Source: JBDUDK01 sp040002995
GTDB lineage: Bacteria; Actinomycetota; Acidimicrobiia; Acidimicrobiales; Ilumatobacteraceae
Assembly (NCBI GenBank): GCA_040002995.1
Contig: JBDUDK010000013.1
Span: forward strand, 1 to 60,980
Direction of reading: 5' to 3'
DNA: 60,980 nucleotides
Below are positions 16,253-25,041 of the stretch, piece by piece (positions within the stretch are counted from its first letter, which is position 1; the number at the start of each line of letters is the position of its first letter). Made by a program: the position numbers and the translations under genes. The notes below the pieces were generated by a model. That model did no database searches. It had not been told where the DNA came from and worked only from the letters and a program-made list of their open reading frames with translations.

Positions 16253-17527
16253 ATGGACCGGATCGTCGTGCGGCCGAATGGTCCGCTCAGCGGCACCATC
16301 GTTCTGAGTGGCGCGAAGAATTCCGCGCTCAAACTCATGGCGGCCTGTCTCTTGGCTGAGGGCGATCACGTGTTGCGCAACGTCCCGCGCATCGCGGATG
16401 TCTCGATCATGGCCGAGCTGCTGCGCGCGATCGGTCTCACGGTCGTTGTCAATGACCCCACCAATGAGCATGGTGAGGTGCGGGTCCATACCGGCCCCGA
16501 CATCTCGCCCGACGCGTCGGAAGAGCTGTGCGAGCCCATCCGGGCCTCGATCGTGGTGTTGGGCCCGCTGCTGACCGTGTGCGGTCGAGCGCGCGTGGCG
16601 CTTCCTGGCGGTGACCAGATCGGCCCCCGTCCGATCGATCTGCACCTGAAGGGGCTCGAGGCGCTCGGCGCCGAGTTCGAGCTCGAGCACGGCGTGGTGG
16701 TCGGCCGGGCGCCCGATGGTCTACGCGGCGCGCACGTGATGCTCGACTTCCCGAGCGTGGGCGCCACCGAGAACATCGTGATGGCGGCCGTGCTCGCCGA
16801 GGGCACGACGATGCTCGACAACGCCGCACGCGAGCCCGAGATCCAGGACATCTGCCGCTTCCTCAACGCGCTCGGCGCGCGGATCTCGGGTATCGGCACC
16901 ACCACGCTCAAGATCGAAGGCGTCGCGCGCGAAACGCTGCATGGCGCCGAGCATTCCGTTGTGCCCGATCGCGTCGAAGCCGCCACTTACCTCGCGGCCG
17001 TGGGCGTCGCCGGCGGCGATCTGCACATCGTCGACGCGCGCGCCGAGCACATGGAGATGGTGCTCACCAAGATGTCGGAGATGGGGATGTGGGTGAACGC
17101 CGAGGCCAATGGCGTATCGGTGAAAGCTCCCGAGCGCCTGACCGCCATCGACGTCGCGACCTTGCCCTACCCGGGTGTCGCCACCGACTACAAACCGCTC
17201 ATCACCGCGATGTTGTCGGTGGCCGACGGGGTCAGCATCGTCACCGAGAATCTGTTCGCGGGGCGGTTCCGCTATGTCGAAGAGCTCTTACGCATGGGGG
17301 CCAACATCCGCACCGAGAACCACCATGCGGTCGTGCGGGGATTGTCGCGACTTTCCGGCGCGAAGGTGACCGCCCACGACATCCGCGGTGGTGCCGCGCT
17401 CGTGGTGGCAGGACTCAAGGCGACCGGGGAAACGGTGATCTCCGGGGCGCACCACATCGACCGGGGCTACGACGACCTCGTCGGCAAGCTCGCCTCGGTA
17501 GGCGCGTCGATCGAACGCGTCAGCTGA
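16253..17527 (+). CDS. murA: UDP-N-acetylglucosamine 1-carboxyvinyltransferase
   Basis: First committed step of peptidoglycan synthesis: adds enolpyruvate from PEP to UDP-GlcNAc in the cytoplasm. The 424-aa protein has the KNSALKL motif near residue 22, the EPSP-synthase-like double domain and late motifs such as DYKPLITA and RGGAALVVAGL. The catalytic loop segment GRARVALPGGDQIGPRPIDLHL has aspartate where many MurA enzymes have the fosfomycin-target cysteine (C-A/P-I-G context), as in other actinobacteria. Start is set by TACTGA seven bases upstream. Confidence 0.95.
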   Translation: MDRIVVRPNGPLSGTIVLSGAKNSALKLMAACLLAEGDHVLRNVPRIADVSIMAELLRAIGLTVVVNDPTNEHGEVRVHTGPDISPDASEELCEPIRASIVVLGPLLTVCGRARVALPGGDQIGPRPIDLHLKGLEALGAEFELEHGVVVGRAPDGLRGAHVMLDFPSVGATENIVMAAVLAEGTTMLDNAAREPEIQDICRFLNALGARISGIGTTTLKIEGVARETLHGAEHSVVPDRVEAATYLAAVGVAGGDLHIVDARAEHMEMVLTKMSEMGMWVNAEANGVSVKAPERLTAIDVATLPYPGVATDYKPLITAMLSVADGVSIVTENLFAGRFRYVEELLRMGANIRTENHHAVVRGLSRLSGAKVTAHDIRGGAALVVAGLKATGETVISGAHHIDRGYDDLVGKLASVGASIERVS

Positions 17528-17696
17528 TCTCGTTGGGAGTCGGGTCCTTCGACTCGTGCTCGTGCGCGGCCCGGTTGCGTCGCGCCCGCCGTTCGGCCAT
17601 CCGAAGAAGAGCCACCACGACGATGATCGGCCCGGCGACGAGCAACATTTCGTCCCAGCCGCCCTGATGGGCGAGGATCATCGTGGCGAAAGTCAC
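17520..17696 (-). CDS. Small single-span membrane protein
   Basis: A 58-aa frame convergent with murA and overlapping its last eight bases. It has one hydrophobic helix (about 18-32, VAGPIIVVVALL) after a short WDEMLL stretch, then a basic segment (RRARRNRAAHEHE). The GTG start has TAACAT exactly seven bases upstream, the same -10 and spacing seen at the ilv leader, which supports it as a real leaderless gene. Function unknown; the basic tail would face the cytoplasm. Confidence 0.6.
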   Translation of the reverse strand: MTFATMILAHQGGWDEMLLVAGPIIVVVALLRMAERRARRNRAAHEHESKDPTPNEIS

Positions 17697-17755
17697 GGGT
17701 GGAATGTTACGGACTGCACTGCTTCAATTGGGTTCGCCCCCGTCGAAAGAGCGCC

Positions 17756-17980
17756 ATGCGTAGCCAGGTTGAGGAAATGATCGAGATCATCCGCCCCGCC
17801 CTCCAGGCCGACGGCGGCGACATCATCCTGCGCGGCGTCGACGAGACCACCGGTGTGGTGTCCGTCGAGCTGATCGGGGCCTGCGGCACGTGCGCGGTGT
17901 CGTCACAGACCCTGAAGGCCGGGGTGGAGCGGATCATGAAGGACCGCGTGGAGGGCGTCACCGAAGTCGTCGAGGTGTAG
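17756..17980 (+). CDS. NifU C-terminal-domain (Nfu-type) iron-sulfur protein
   Basis: A 74-aa stand-alone NifU C-terminal domain. It has the LQADGGDIIL motif (about 16-25) and the cluster-binding pair Cys43-x-x-Cys46 in GACGTCAVS. Such proteins carry a [4Fe-4S] cluster to target enzymes. The ATG is preceded by AAAGAG. An upstream in-frame extension is rejected because it lacks homology to the domain. meaB follows after 12 bases. Confidence 0.88.
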   Translation: MRSQVEEMIEIIRPALQADGGDIILRGVDETTGVVSVELIGACGTCAVSSQTLKAGVERIMKDRVEGVTEVVEV

Positions 17981-17992
17981 CGTCACCCGACC

Positions 17993-18943
17993 GTGCGCCG
18001 GCGTGATCCTGAGGAGCTGATGGCGGCGGCTCGTGCCGGCGACCGTGCGGCATTGGCCCGCCTCCTCTCGTTGATCGAGCAGGGCGGCGAACCTGCTCGT
18101 GCCGTTGGCCGCCTTTCGCATCCCCACGGTGGGGCCGTCTACACGGTGGGCATGACCGGCGCTCCCGGCTCCGGCAAGTCGACACTCACGTCGGAGCTCA
18201 TCACCACGATTCGCCGGCAGTCGCTCGACGTCGCGGTGCTGGCCATCGATCCGTCGTCACCGTTCAGCGGCGGGGCGATTTTGGGTGACCGCGTCCGCAT
18301 GCAGGACCACGCGACCGACTCGGGCGTCTTCATCAGGTCGATGGCCACGCGTGGCCACCTCGGTGGCCTGGCGTTGGCGGTGCCGGAAGCGGTCCGGTTG
18401 CTCGATGCGCTCGACCGCGAGTGGGTGCTCATCGAGACCGTCGGTGTCGGGCAGGTCGAGGTCGAGGTGGCGGGGGAGGCCGACACCACCGTCGTGGTCG
18501 TCAACCCGGGATGGGGCGACAGTGTGCAGGCCAACAAGGCCGGGCTGATGGAGATCGCCGACATTTTCGTGATCAACAAGGCCGATCGGAAAGGCGTCGA
18601 GGAAACCCGCCGCGATCTCGAGGTCATGTTGGAGCTCGGCGAGCTTGGGGAGTGGCGGCCTCCGATCCTGACGACGATCGCGACGAAAGGCGAGGGGGTC
18701 GATGCGCTCTGGAACGCCATCGGCGAGCATCGCCGTTACGCGGAGAGCTCTGGCCTTCTCGAACGCCGGCGCACCCAACGCCTTCGCACCGAGTTGCGCG
18801 AGATCGTCGCCCGCCGGCTCGAGGAGCGGGCGCGGCGGCTGTGCACCGGGACCACCTGGGACGAACTCGAGGCCGAGGTCGAGGCTCGGCGCCTCGATCC
18901 GTGGACCGCCGCCGACCGCATGCTCGACGGCCTCACCGATTGA
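17993..18943 (+). CDS. meaB: MeaB-like G3E GTPase, methylmalonyl-CoA mutase chaperone
   Basis: A 316-aa P-loop GTPase of the MeaB/ArgK group, which loads and protects the B12 cofactor of methylmalonyl-CoA mutase. Walker A GAPGSGKST (about 55-63), the IDPSSPFSGGAILGDRVRM switch, ETVGVGQVEVE and the NKAD specificity motif are all present. A GTG start 12 bases after the Nfu gene is used. No mutase subunit is encoded in this window, so the partner must lie elsewhere. The C-terminal dimerisation arm is present. Confidence 0.9.
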   Translation: MRRRDPEELMAAARAGDRAALARLLSLIEQGGEPARAVGRLSHPHGGAVYTVGMTGAPGSGKSTLTSELITTIRRQSLDVAVLAIDPSSPFSGGAILGDRVRMQDHATDSGVFIRSMATRGHLGGLALAVPEAVRLLDALDREWVLIETVGVGQVEVEVAGEADTTVVVVNPGWGDSVQANKAGLMEIADIFVINKADRKGVEETRRDLEVMLELGELGEWRPPILTTIATKGEGVDALWNAIGEHRRYAESSGLLERRRTQRLRTELREIVARRLEERARRLCTGTTWDELEAEVEARRLDPWTAADRMLDGLTD

Positions 18944-18961
18944 CCGATATAGCGTCGGAGC

Positions 18962-19738
18962 ATGACTGACGAGCTCGTGCTGGTCGAGCGACGCCCTGAC
19001 GGCGTCGCGGTCGTCACCTTGAACCGACCCAAGGTCAACGCCCTCAATGCCGCCATCGCGCAGGACCTTCGGCGCGTCGCCGAGGACCTCACCGACGATC
19101 CGCCCGGCGCCGTCATCATCACGGGCGGTCCGAAGGTCTTCGCCGCGGGCGCCGACATCTCCGAGTTCGGTGGCCCGGCCGAGGCCAAGACGATCGGCCA
19201 CGGACTCATGCTGGCCCTCAACGCCATCGCGGCCATTCCGCGCGTGGTCATCGCTGAGGTGAGCGGTTACGCGCTCGGCGGCGGCTGCGAGCTGGCCCTC
19301 GCGTGCGATCTGCGTATCGTCAGTGAGCGCGCGGTGTTCGGTCAGCCGGAGATCCTGCTCGGCATCATCCCCGGGGCCGGGGGCACGCAACGTCTCCCGC
19401 GCCTCATCGGTGCGTCGCGCGCGAAAGAGATCGTGTTGACCGGCCGCCAGGTGAAAGCCGACGAAGCGTTGCGCATCGGTCTCGCGAACGAAGTGGTGGC
19501 CCACGACGAGCTGCACGACCACGCGCTGGCGGTTGCCGCGGAGCTCGCCCGCGGCCCGCTGGTGGCTCACGCCCTGGCAAAGGAGGCGATCGACGAAGGA
19601 CTTCAACGCACGCTGCACGACGGCCTGCTGCTGGAGCAGGACGCGTTCGTGAGCGTGTTTGCCACCGAGGACAGCCAGGTCGGCGTGAAGAGTTTTCTCG
19701 AACACGGCCCCGGCAAGGCTGACTTCATCGGCAAGTAG
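18962..19738 (+). CDS. Enoyl-CoA hydratase/isomerase family protein
   Basis: A 258-aa crotonase-fold protein, probably hydrating enoyl-CoA in fatty-acid or amino-acid breakdown. The oxyanion-hole motif FAAGADISEF (about 60-69) and the second loop ALGGGCELALACDLRI are present, and both catalytic glutamates (GQPEILLGIIPGAGGTQRL) are conserved, favouring a true hydratase. TAGCGT lies six bases before the ATG (leaderless pattern). An alpha/beta hydrolase follows nine bases after the stop. Confidence 0.88.
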   Translation: MTDELVLVERRPDGVAVVTLNRPKVNALNAAIAQDLRRVAEDLTDDPPGAVIITGGPKVFAAGADISEFGGPAEAKTIGHGLMLALNAIAAIPRVVIAEVSGYALGGGCELALACDLRIVSERAVFGQPEILLGIIPGAGGTQRLPRLIGASRAKEIVLTGRQVKADEALRIGLANEVVAHDELHDHALAVAAELARGPLVAHALAKEAIDEGLQRTLHDGLLLEQDAFVSVFATEDSQVGVKSFLEHGPGKADFIGK

Positions 19739-19747
19739 GGTCGGGCG

Positions 19748-20533
19748 ATGCCCCACGCGTTCGTCAACGGCCAGCGCATCTACTTCGAGGATTCTGGTGG
19801 CGAGGGTCCGCCGGTGATCCTGGCGCACGGGTTCTTGATGGATCAGGAGATGTTCGCCCCGCAGGTGTCGGCGCTCTGTCCGGAGTTCCGCGTCATTACG
19901 TGGGACGAGCGCGGTTTCGGGCGTACCGAGTTCGACGGCAAGCCGTTCAGCTACTACGACTCCGCCAACGATTGCTTGGCGCTGCTCGATCACCTCAGCA
20001 TCGACCACGCCGTCGTGGGCGGCATGAGCCAGGGCGGCTTCCTTTCCTTGCGGGCGGCGCTCACCAAGCCGAGCCGAGTGACGGCGTTGCTCCTGTTCGA
20101 CACGCAGGCCGGTGTCGAGGACGCGGAGACACTGGCGGGCTTTCAGCAGATGCTCGACATGTGGGTGTCAGTGGGCCCGGTCGACGACCTCGCCAATGCC
20201 ATCGCCACGCTCATCCTCAACGATCCCAAGGAGAACGAGAGGTGGATCGCCAAGTGGAGGGCGCGTCCGAAGGAGTTGCTTGCCGAGCCCGGCCGCTGCC
20301 TCCTGACGCGCGACGACATCACCGATCGCCTCAGCCACATCGTGTGCCCCGCCCTCGTCGTGCACGGCACCGACGACGGCGCGATCACGATGGACAGGGC
20401 CGAGGAACTCGCCGCCGGTCTGGGCGACTGCCGGGATCTCGTACGCATCGAGGGTGCGGCGCACGCGGCCAACCTCACGCACGCCGACCGCGTGAACCCG
20501 CCCGTACTCGAGTTCCTTCGCAAAGTTGCCTGA
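19748..20533 (+). CDS. Alpha/beta hydrolase
   Basis: A 261-aa alpha/beta hydrolase with the oxyanion segment LAHGFLMD, the nucleophile elbow GGMSQGG (Ser about residue 97), an acid in VHGTDDGA and a histidine in EGAAHAANL near the end. The cap-domain size and overall length are like esterases and 3-oxoadipate enol-lactonase relatives. It is co-directional with the preceding enoyl-CoA hydratase. The stop overlaps the start of azlC by eight bases. Substrate unknown. Confidence 0.82.
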   Translation: MPHAFVNGQRIYFEDSGGEGPPVILAHGFLMDQEMFAPQVSALCPEFRVITWDERGFGRTEFDGKPFSYYDSANDCLALLDHLSIDHAVVGGMSQGGFLSLRAALTKPSRVTALLLFDTQAGVEDAETLAGFQQMLDMWVSVGPVDDLANAIATLILNDPKENERWIAKWRARPKELLAEPGRCLLTRDDITDRLSHIVCPALVVHGTDDGAITMDRAEELAAGLGDCRDLVRIEGAAHAANLTHADRVNPPVLEFLRKVA

Positions 20534-21203
20534 GGCCTCCCCCCGGCCGCCTCATCCCGTCACTGCCAGCATCACCCTCGGCTTGGCCGTCGGTGTTTTC
20601 GGTGTGTCGTTCGGAGTGTTGGCCACGGCCAGCGGCCTGAGCATCGCCAAGACCTGCGCGCTTTCACTGCTCGTCTTCACCGGCGCGTCGCAGTTCACCG
20701 CCGTCAGCGTCCACGCGTCGGGCGGCTCATCGGCGTCGGCGCTAGCCAGCGCGTTGCTGCTCGCGGCGCGAAACGGTGCATACGGCCTGGCGATGAGCCG
20801 GCGGATGCGCGGAGGGGTGCCGCGACGTCTGCTCGCTGCCCACTTGACCCTCGACGAATCCACGGCGATGGCCTCCGCGCAGCCCGACGATCGCGACGCG
20901 GAGAAGGCATTTTGGATCACGGGCCTCGCGGTGTTCGTGTTCTGGAACCTCGGAACCTTGGTTGGTGCCCTCGTCGGCGACCACATCGGTGATCCGACGC
21001 GTTACGGGCTCGACGCCGCGTTCCCCGTCGGATTCGTCGCGTTGTTGATGCCCCAGCTGCGGGCCCAACCGAGTCGGGTCGCGGCGCTGGGCGGTGCGGC
21101 GATCGCGTTGGTGCTCATCCCGCTGACCCCCGTGGGAGTCCCTGTCCTCGCGGCAGGTGTCGCTGCCCTCGCCGGGCTCTTCGTGCCGCGCGGTGCGCGA
21201 TGA
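20526..21203 (+). CDS. azlC: AzlC family branched-chain amino acid exporter, large subunit
   Basis: A 225-aa integral membrane protein with the AzlC pattern: GVFGVSFGVLATASGLS, LVFTGASQFTAVS, ARNGAYGLAMSRRM and a final pair of hydrophobic helices. With AzlD it exports branched-chain amino acids or their analogs. Start is a TTG at 20526 overlapping the previous stop; no better start is in frame nearby. It ends in an ATGA overlap with azlD. The presence of ilv and leu genes in the window fits but does not prove the substrate. Confidence 0.88.
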   Translation: MPEASPRPPHPVTASITLGLAVGVFGVSFGVLATASGLSIAKTCALSLLVFTGASQFTAVSVHASGGSSASALASALLLAARNGAYGLAMSRRMRGGVPRRLLAAHLTLDESTAMASAQPDDRDAEKAFWITGLAVFVFWNLGTLVGALVGDHIGDPTRYGLDAAFPVGFVALLMPQLRAQPSRVAALGGAAIALVLIPLTPVGVPVLAAGVAALAGLFVPRGAR

Positions 21204-21502
21204 GCTGGCTCTTCATTGGGCTGCTCGTGGCCGGGGCCTATGGCTTCAAGGCGTTCGGTTCGGTGGTGCTCATCGGCCGGATGCTGCCGGCACCGCTCGA
21301 TCGCTGTCTCGCGCTGCTCCCGGCAGCGCTGCTGCCGGCGCTGATCGTCGTGGGCACGTTCTCCAGCGGACGCCACCTGACCATCGACGCGCGGGCGGCC
21401 GGTGTCGGGGTGGCCGCGATTGCCGCATGGAAGCGCGTCCCGTTCCCGGTGGTGATCGTCGTGGGCTCAGCGGTAACTGCCCTCGTCCGCGCCCTCGCCT
21501 AG
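21200..21502 (+). CDS. azlD: AzlD family branched-chain amino acid transport small subunit
   Basis: A 100-aa protein with three or four short hydrophobic helices, ATGA-coupled to azlC. The family pattern is visible: YGFKAFGSVVLIGRMLPAPL followed by ALLPAALLPALIVV and a final ALVRAL helix. It works with AzlC as a two-part exporter. The 179 bp after its stop contain no gene I can support, only a short AT-richer stretch. Confidence 0.88.
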   Translation: MSWLFIGLLVAGAYGFKAFGSVVLIGRMLPAPLDRCLALLPAALLPALIVVGTFSSGRHLTIDARAAGVGVAAIAAWKRVPFPVVIVVGSAVTALVRALA

Positions 21503-21681
21503 CCCGTCGGTGTCCGTTCAACGCAGCCATCCCGCCGCCAGGCCGCGGTATTTCTGGTCCAAACGAAAAATGCGGCGACTGGGTCCGCTTCGCTGCCGCC
21601 GCAGACGTTTCGAGGTTTCGTTTCCCTTGGAGTTTGGTGCCCGTGGAGGGACGTTTCGACACTTGGTTCGGGGGGCCGCGG

Positions 21682-22113
21682 TTAGCGGGTGGCTTCGATG
21701 AGGCGTTTCAGGGCGCGGAGGTTGCGTTTCCAGACCCGTTTGAGCACCAGGGCGCCGAGGGGGCCGCCGAGCCACGCCGGGATGTCGAGATCCTCGTGCC
21801 AGGAGAACAACGTGGCCCCGCGCGAGGTCTCGGCGAGCGAGAAACGGCCGGTGCCGGTGACGAGGCCAACGTGGCGCACCCCCATCGTCGCCAGCGGAAG
21901 CCATTCGGTGATCTCCATGCGATCGGTGAGCCGGATCGGGCCGATCTTGGTGATGCAGTCGAACCGGGTGCCGACTCCACGCGTCTGAGGCGACGTGAAC
22001 TCGATGGACCGGGCGTCGACCATCCAATCGACATGACGCTCGATCGGCTCCAGGAAGTTCCACACTTGAGCCACCGGCGCGTCGATCACGATCGACACAT
22101 CGATGGCTCCCAA
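21682..22113 (-). CDS. SRPBCC (START/polyketide cyclase-like) protein
   Basis: A 143-aa protein with the helix-grip fold pattern: VSIVIDAPVAQVWNFL at the N-terminus, a central sheet region (TRFDCITKIGP, MEITEWLPL, GTGRFSL) and a long C-terminal helix (LKRVWKRNLRALKRLI). The fold binds hydrophobic ligands. It is the third gene of a probable operon behind galT, three bases apart. Ligand and role are unknown, and no catalytic residues can be named. Confidence 0.8.
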   Translation of the reverse strand: MGAIDVSIVIDAPVAQVWNFLEPIERHVDWMVDARSIEFTSPQTRGVGTRFDCITKIGPIRLTDRMEITEWLPLATMGVRHVGLVTGTGRFSLAETSRGATLFSWHEDLDIPAWLGGPLGALVLKRVWKRNLRALKRLIEATR

Positions 22114-22116
22114 AAT

Positions 22117-23100
22117 TCAGTCGGTGGGGTGGTCGTTCAAGTACAGCGCGGCCTGTTCGGGCGGCACGACATTCACGAACACTCCGGTGCCTTGCTCGAA
22201 ACCGGCGACCGTCGTCAGCCTCGGCCACACGTGGGCATGCCAGTGGTACAGCGAGTTGTGCTTGTGCGGTGCGGTGTGGAACACGAGGTTGTAGGCCACG
22301 TCGCCGACGCGTGCGCGGAGACGGGACAGCACCGTTTGCAATGTGCGTCCGACCGCTTCGAGGGTGTCGGGCTTGGCGTCGGGGAGATGCGACTGGTGCT
22401 CGGTGGGGATCACCAGCATCTCGAACGGCGATGCGCTCCAGTACGGACACAGCACGATGACGTCGTCATCGTCGAAGATCACGCGCTCGCCCGCGAGCCG
22501 CTCGGCTTCGATCGTGACGCACAGTAGGCACGACCCCTCGAACCGGGCGAAGCCCGCCTCTTCGTCGAGGATCTCGCCCGGCACGAACGGGATCCCGAGG
22601 AGTTGTCCGTGGGGATGGGCGACCGAGGCGCCGGCCTCACGGCCATGGTTCACGATCGCTTGCGTGTAGCGCACCCGCCCCGCCTTGGCGTGCTGGATCA
22701 TGCGGTCGTGCAGGGCCTCCATCACTTGGGCGGCCTCGTGCTCGGACAGGTCGGCCCACGAACCTTCGTGGCGGCTCGTGAGCACCAGCACTTCGTGGAG
22801 GCCACTGGCATTGGCCTCGGTGAAAACCGGGCCACGGTGCGTGACCGCCATCGGCTCGTCGCCCGAGAACGCCGGGTAGTGGTTGGGGACAACGCGGACG
22901 CTCCACGTGCCGTCGGGGCCCGGCAATTCGAGCGTGGCTCCACGGGTCTCAGACTCGTGGCCAGGACAAAAAAGGCACGGCGCCGCCGCGTTGACCTCAA
23001 CCTCTGACGTCCGAGGCGCGAAGTCGCTCGGTCGTTCCGACCGCGCGGCCACGACGGTGACCCAACGGCCGTTTAGCGGATTGAGGCGTAACTGGCTCAT
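22117..23100 (-). CDS. galT: Galactose-1-phosphate uridylyltransferase
   Basis: Leloir pathway enzyme exchanging UMP between UDP-glucose and galactose-1-phosphate. The 327-aa HIT-superfamily protein has the active-site HPHGQ (His162-Pro-His164), the N-terminal zinc pair CLFC (Cys42/Cys45) and the typical RVVPNHYPAF stretch. The C-terminal half keeps LYHWHAHVWPRL. No galK or galE is nearby. It sits between a methyltransferase (4-bp gap) and an SRPBCC gene (3-bp gap), so the three are probably one transcript. Confidence 0.93.
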   Translation of the reverse strand: MSQLRLNPLNGRWVTVVAARSERPSDFAPRTSEVEVNAAAPCLFCPGHESETRGATLELPGPDGTWSVRVVPNHYPAFSGDEPMAVTHRGPVFTEANASGLHEVLVLTSRHEGSWADLSEHEAAQVMEALHDRMIQHAKAGRVRYTQAIVNHGREAGASVAHPHGQLLGIPFVPGEILDEEAGFARFEGSCLLCVTIEAERLAGERVIFDDDDVIVLCPYWSASPFEMLVIPTEHQSHLPDAKPDTLEAVGRTLQTVLSRLRARVGDVAYNLVFHTAPHKHNSLYHWHAHVWPRLTTVAGFEQGTGVFVNVVPPEQAALYLNDHPTD

Positions 23101-23104
23101 AACA

Positions 23105-23869
23105 TCACCCAGAGTATCGGTCGAGTTGCAAAAAGCTGGTTACGTGATGGTTGCTGTCCGGTGAGAACGGTGCATCACTCCAATCGGCCCAGCGGCCCTC
23201 TTTGGTGAGACCGGCGCGGGTCGCCATCGTGTCTAGCTGGTCGGTGGTCGCGTAAAGAATCCTCCACGGGCGACGGATCACATCGGTGGCCGAAACCTCG
23301 ACGTATTCGCCGTCGGCGGTCTGCGTCGCCGGGTGGTGGCGGCTCACCGAGACTACGACTCCTTCCGGGTCGGCCGAGCGGATGGTGACTTCCTCCGACG
23401 CGGGCGCGCCGGGGTCGGGCACGAACGCCTCGATCACGAGGCGGCCGCCCGGCATGAGTCGCGCCGCCGCGTTGGAGATGCACTGCTGCTGGGCCTCGGC
23501 CGTGGTGAGGTTGAACAGCGTGTTGTAGGCCACTAGTACCAGCGCGAACGGACCCGAGGGCTCGGGCCCGGCCATGTCGGCCAGCGTGACCGGGAGATCG
23601 GCGCCACCGGGTTTGGCGCGCAGCCGGGCCAGCATCGCCGGCGACGCGTCGACGCCAAAGACATCGACCCCCGCGGCGGCGAGCGGCAGGGCCACCCGGC
23701 CGGTGCCGATCCCGAGCTCGAGCACGGGGCCCGGCGGTCCGTTTTGGAGCCAACCGACGATCCGCTTGACAGTCGCCGTGACGTCGCTGACGGCGGCGAA
23801 CCATTCGTCATAAATGTCGGCCATCGCCTGCCCGTATGCGCCTGCCGCGCCGCCGTTCTCCAGGCTCAC
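23105..23869 (-). CDS. Class I SAM-dependent methyltransferase
   Basis: A 254-aa methyltransferase with motif I LELGIGTGRVALPLA (about 45-59), motif II GVDASPAML and motif IV ALVLVAYNTLFNL. Substrate unknown. GTG at 23869 is chosen because CATGCT lies six bases upstream and the N-terminus then begins close to the usual fold start. An ATG 15 codons further upstream would overlap the cysteine desulfurase promoter. First gene of the methyltransferase-galT-SRPBCC operon, divergent from the desulfurase. Confidence 0.85.
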   Translation of the reverse strand: MSLENGGAAGAYGQAMADIYDEWFAAVSDVTATVKRIVGWLQNGPPGPVLELGIGTGRVALPLAAAGVDVFGVDASPAMLARLRAKPGGADLPVTLADMAGPEPSGPFALVLVAYNTLFNLTTAEAQQQCISNAAARLMPGGRLVIEAFVPDPGAPASEEVTIRSADPEGVVVSVSRHHPATQTADGEYVEVSATDVIRRPWRILYATTDQLDTMATRAGLTKEGRWADWSDAPFSPDSNHHVTSFLQLDRYSG

Positions 23870-23898
23870 CCCGACAGCATGCCAGTAGCCTCGTGGCC

Positions 23899-25041
23899 AT
23901 GGCCCCGATGGCATACCTCGATCACGCGGCCAGCACGCCGATGCGTCCCGAGGCGGTGGCCGCGATGCTTCCGTTCCTCACGGAGCGCTACGCGAACCCC
24001 TCGGGCGGACACGCCCTGGCCCGCGACGCCCGGCGGGCGATCGATGAGGCCCGTGACGATGTCGCGCGCTGTCTCGGCGTCGATGCGGGCGAGGTCGTGT
24101 TCTGCGGCGACGGCACCGAGGCCGACAACATGGCCGTGTTCGGGGTGATGCGCCGAGCAGGTGATGACGCGGTTGCCGTTTGCTCAGCGATCGAGCACCA
24201 CGCGGTGCTTCACCCGGTCGAGCACACCGGCGGGCGCGTCGTCGGGGTCGACCGGCACGGGCGCATCGACCTCGATCGGCTCGCCGACGCGCTCGATGGG
24301 TCAGTGAAGCTCGTCTCGGTGATGGCGGTCAACAACGAGGTTGGATCGGTCCAGCCGCTCGCCGAAGTGGCCGCGCTCGTGCGCGAGCGCGCGCCCGATG
24401 CGCTGTTGCACACCGACGCCATCCAGGTCCACCAGTGGCTCGACACCGCCGAGGTGTGTCGCCCCTTCGATCTGGCCTCGATCAGCGGGCACAAGTTCGG
24501 GGGACCGAAGGGCGCTGGTGTTCTGATCGTGCGCAAGGGCGTCACGCTCGAACCCCTGGTGTTGGGAGGGGGTCAGGAGCGCGACCGTCGTAGCGGGACG
24601 CAGAACGTCGCGGGCATCGCCGCCCTCGCCACCGCCATGGTGAGCACCGCGGAGAGCCGCGAGGTGGAGGTCAAGCGACTCGGGGGGCTGCGCGACGACC
24701 TCGTCGACGGTCTCGCGGCGACGATCGAGGGCCTCGTCGAGACCGTGCCACGCGACCACAAGGTGGCCGGCAACGCCCACGTGTGCATCGAAGGGGTAGA
24801 GAGCGAGGCGATCCTCTACCTCTTGGAGAAAGGTGGCGTGTTCGCGTCCGCGGGCTCGAGCTGTTCCAGCGGCGCGATCTCGATGTCGCACGTGCTCACC
24901 GCGATGGGCGTGGAGGCGCCGGTCGGTATCGGCGCGGTGCGCCTCACGTTCGGATGGGCGTCGACCGCGGCCGACGTCGAGCGGGCTCTCGAGGTGCTGC
25001 CGGCAGCCGTTGCGCAACTCCGGCGGAAGCGGTCACCGTGA
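23899..25041 (+). CDS. Cysteine desulfurase (IscS/NifS class)
   Basis: PLP enzyme that takes sulfur from cysteine for tRNA thiolation and Fe-S clusters. The 380-aa product begins YLDHAASTPMRPEA, has the PLP lysine in SGHKFGGPKG (Lys199) and the persulfide cysteine in AGSSCSSG (Cys322). The ATG has TAGCCT seven bases upstream. The stop overlaps the mnmA start (GTGA), so its likely main job is sulfur supply to MnmA; it could also serve general Fe-S assembly. Confidence 0.93.
   Translation: MAPMAYLDHAASTPMRPEAVAAMLPFLTERYANPSGGHALARDARRAIDEARDDVARCLGVDAGEVVFCGDGTEADNMAVFGVMRRAGDDAVAVCSAIEHHAVLHPVEHTGGRVVGVDRHGRIDLDRLADALDGSVKLVSVMAVNNEVGSVQPLAEVAALVRERAPDALLHTDAIQVHQWLDTAEVCRPFDLASISGHKFGGPKGAGVLIVRKGVTLEPLVLGGGQERDRRSGTQNVAGIAALATAMVSTAESREVEVKRLGGLRDDLVDGLAATIEGLVETVPRDHKVAGNAHVCIEGVESEAILYLLEKGGVFASAGSSCSSGAISMSHVLTAMGVEAPVGIGAVRLTFGWASTAADVERALEVLPAAVAQLRRKRSP

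Noticed and set aside
21503..21681. Possible gene or terminator between azlD and the SRPBCC gene
   Set aside because: The only open frame on the minus strand lacks a start codon in the gap and no stem with a T-run is visible.
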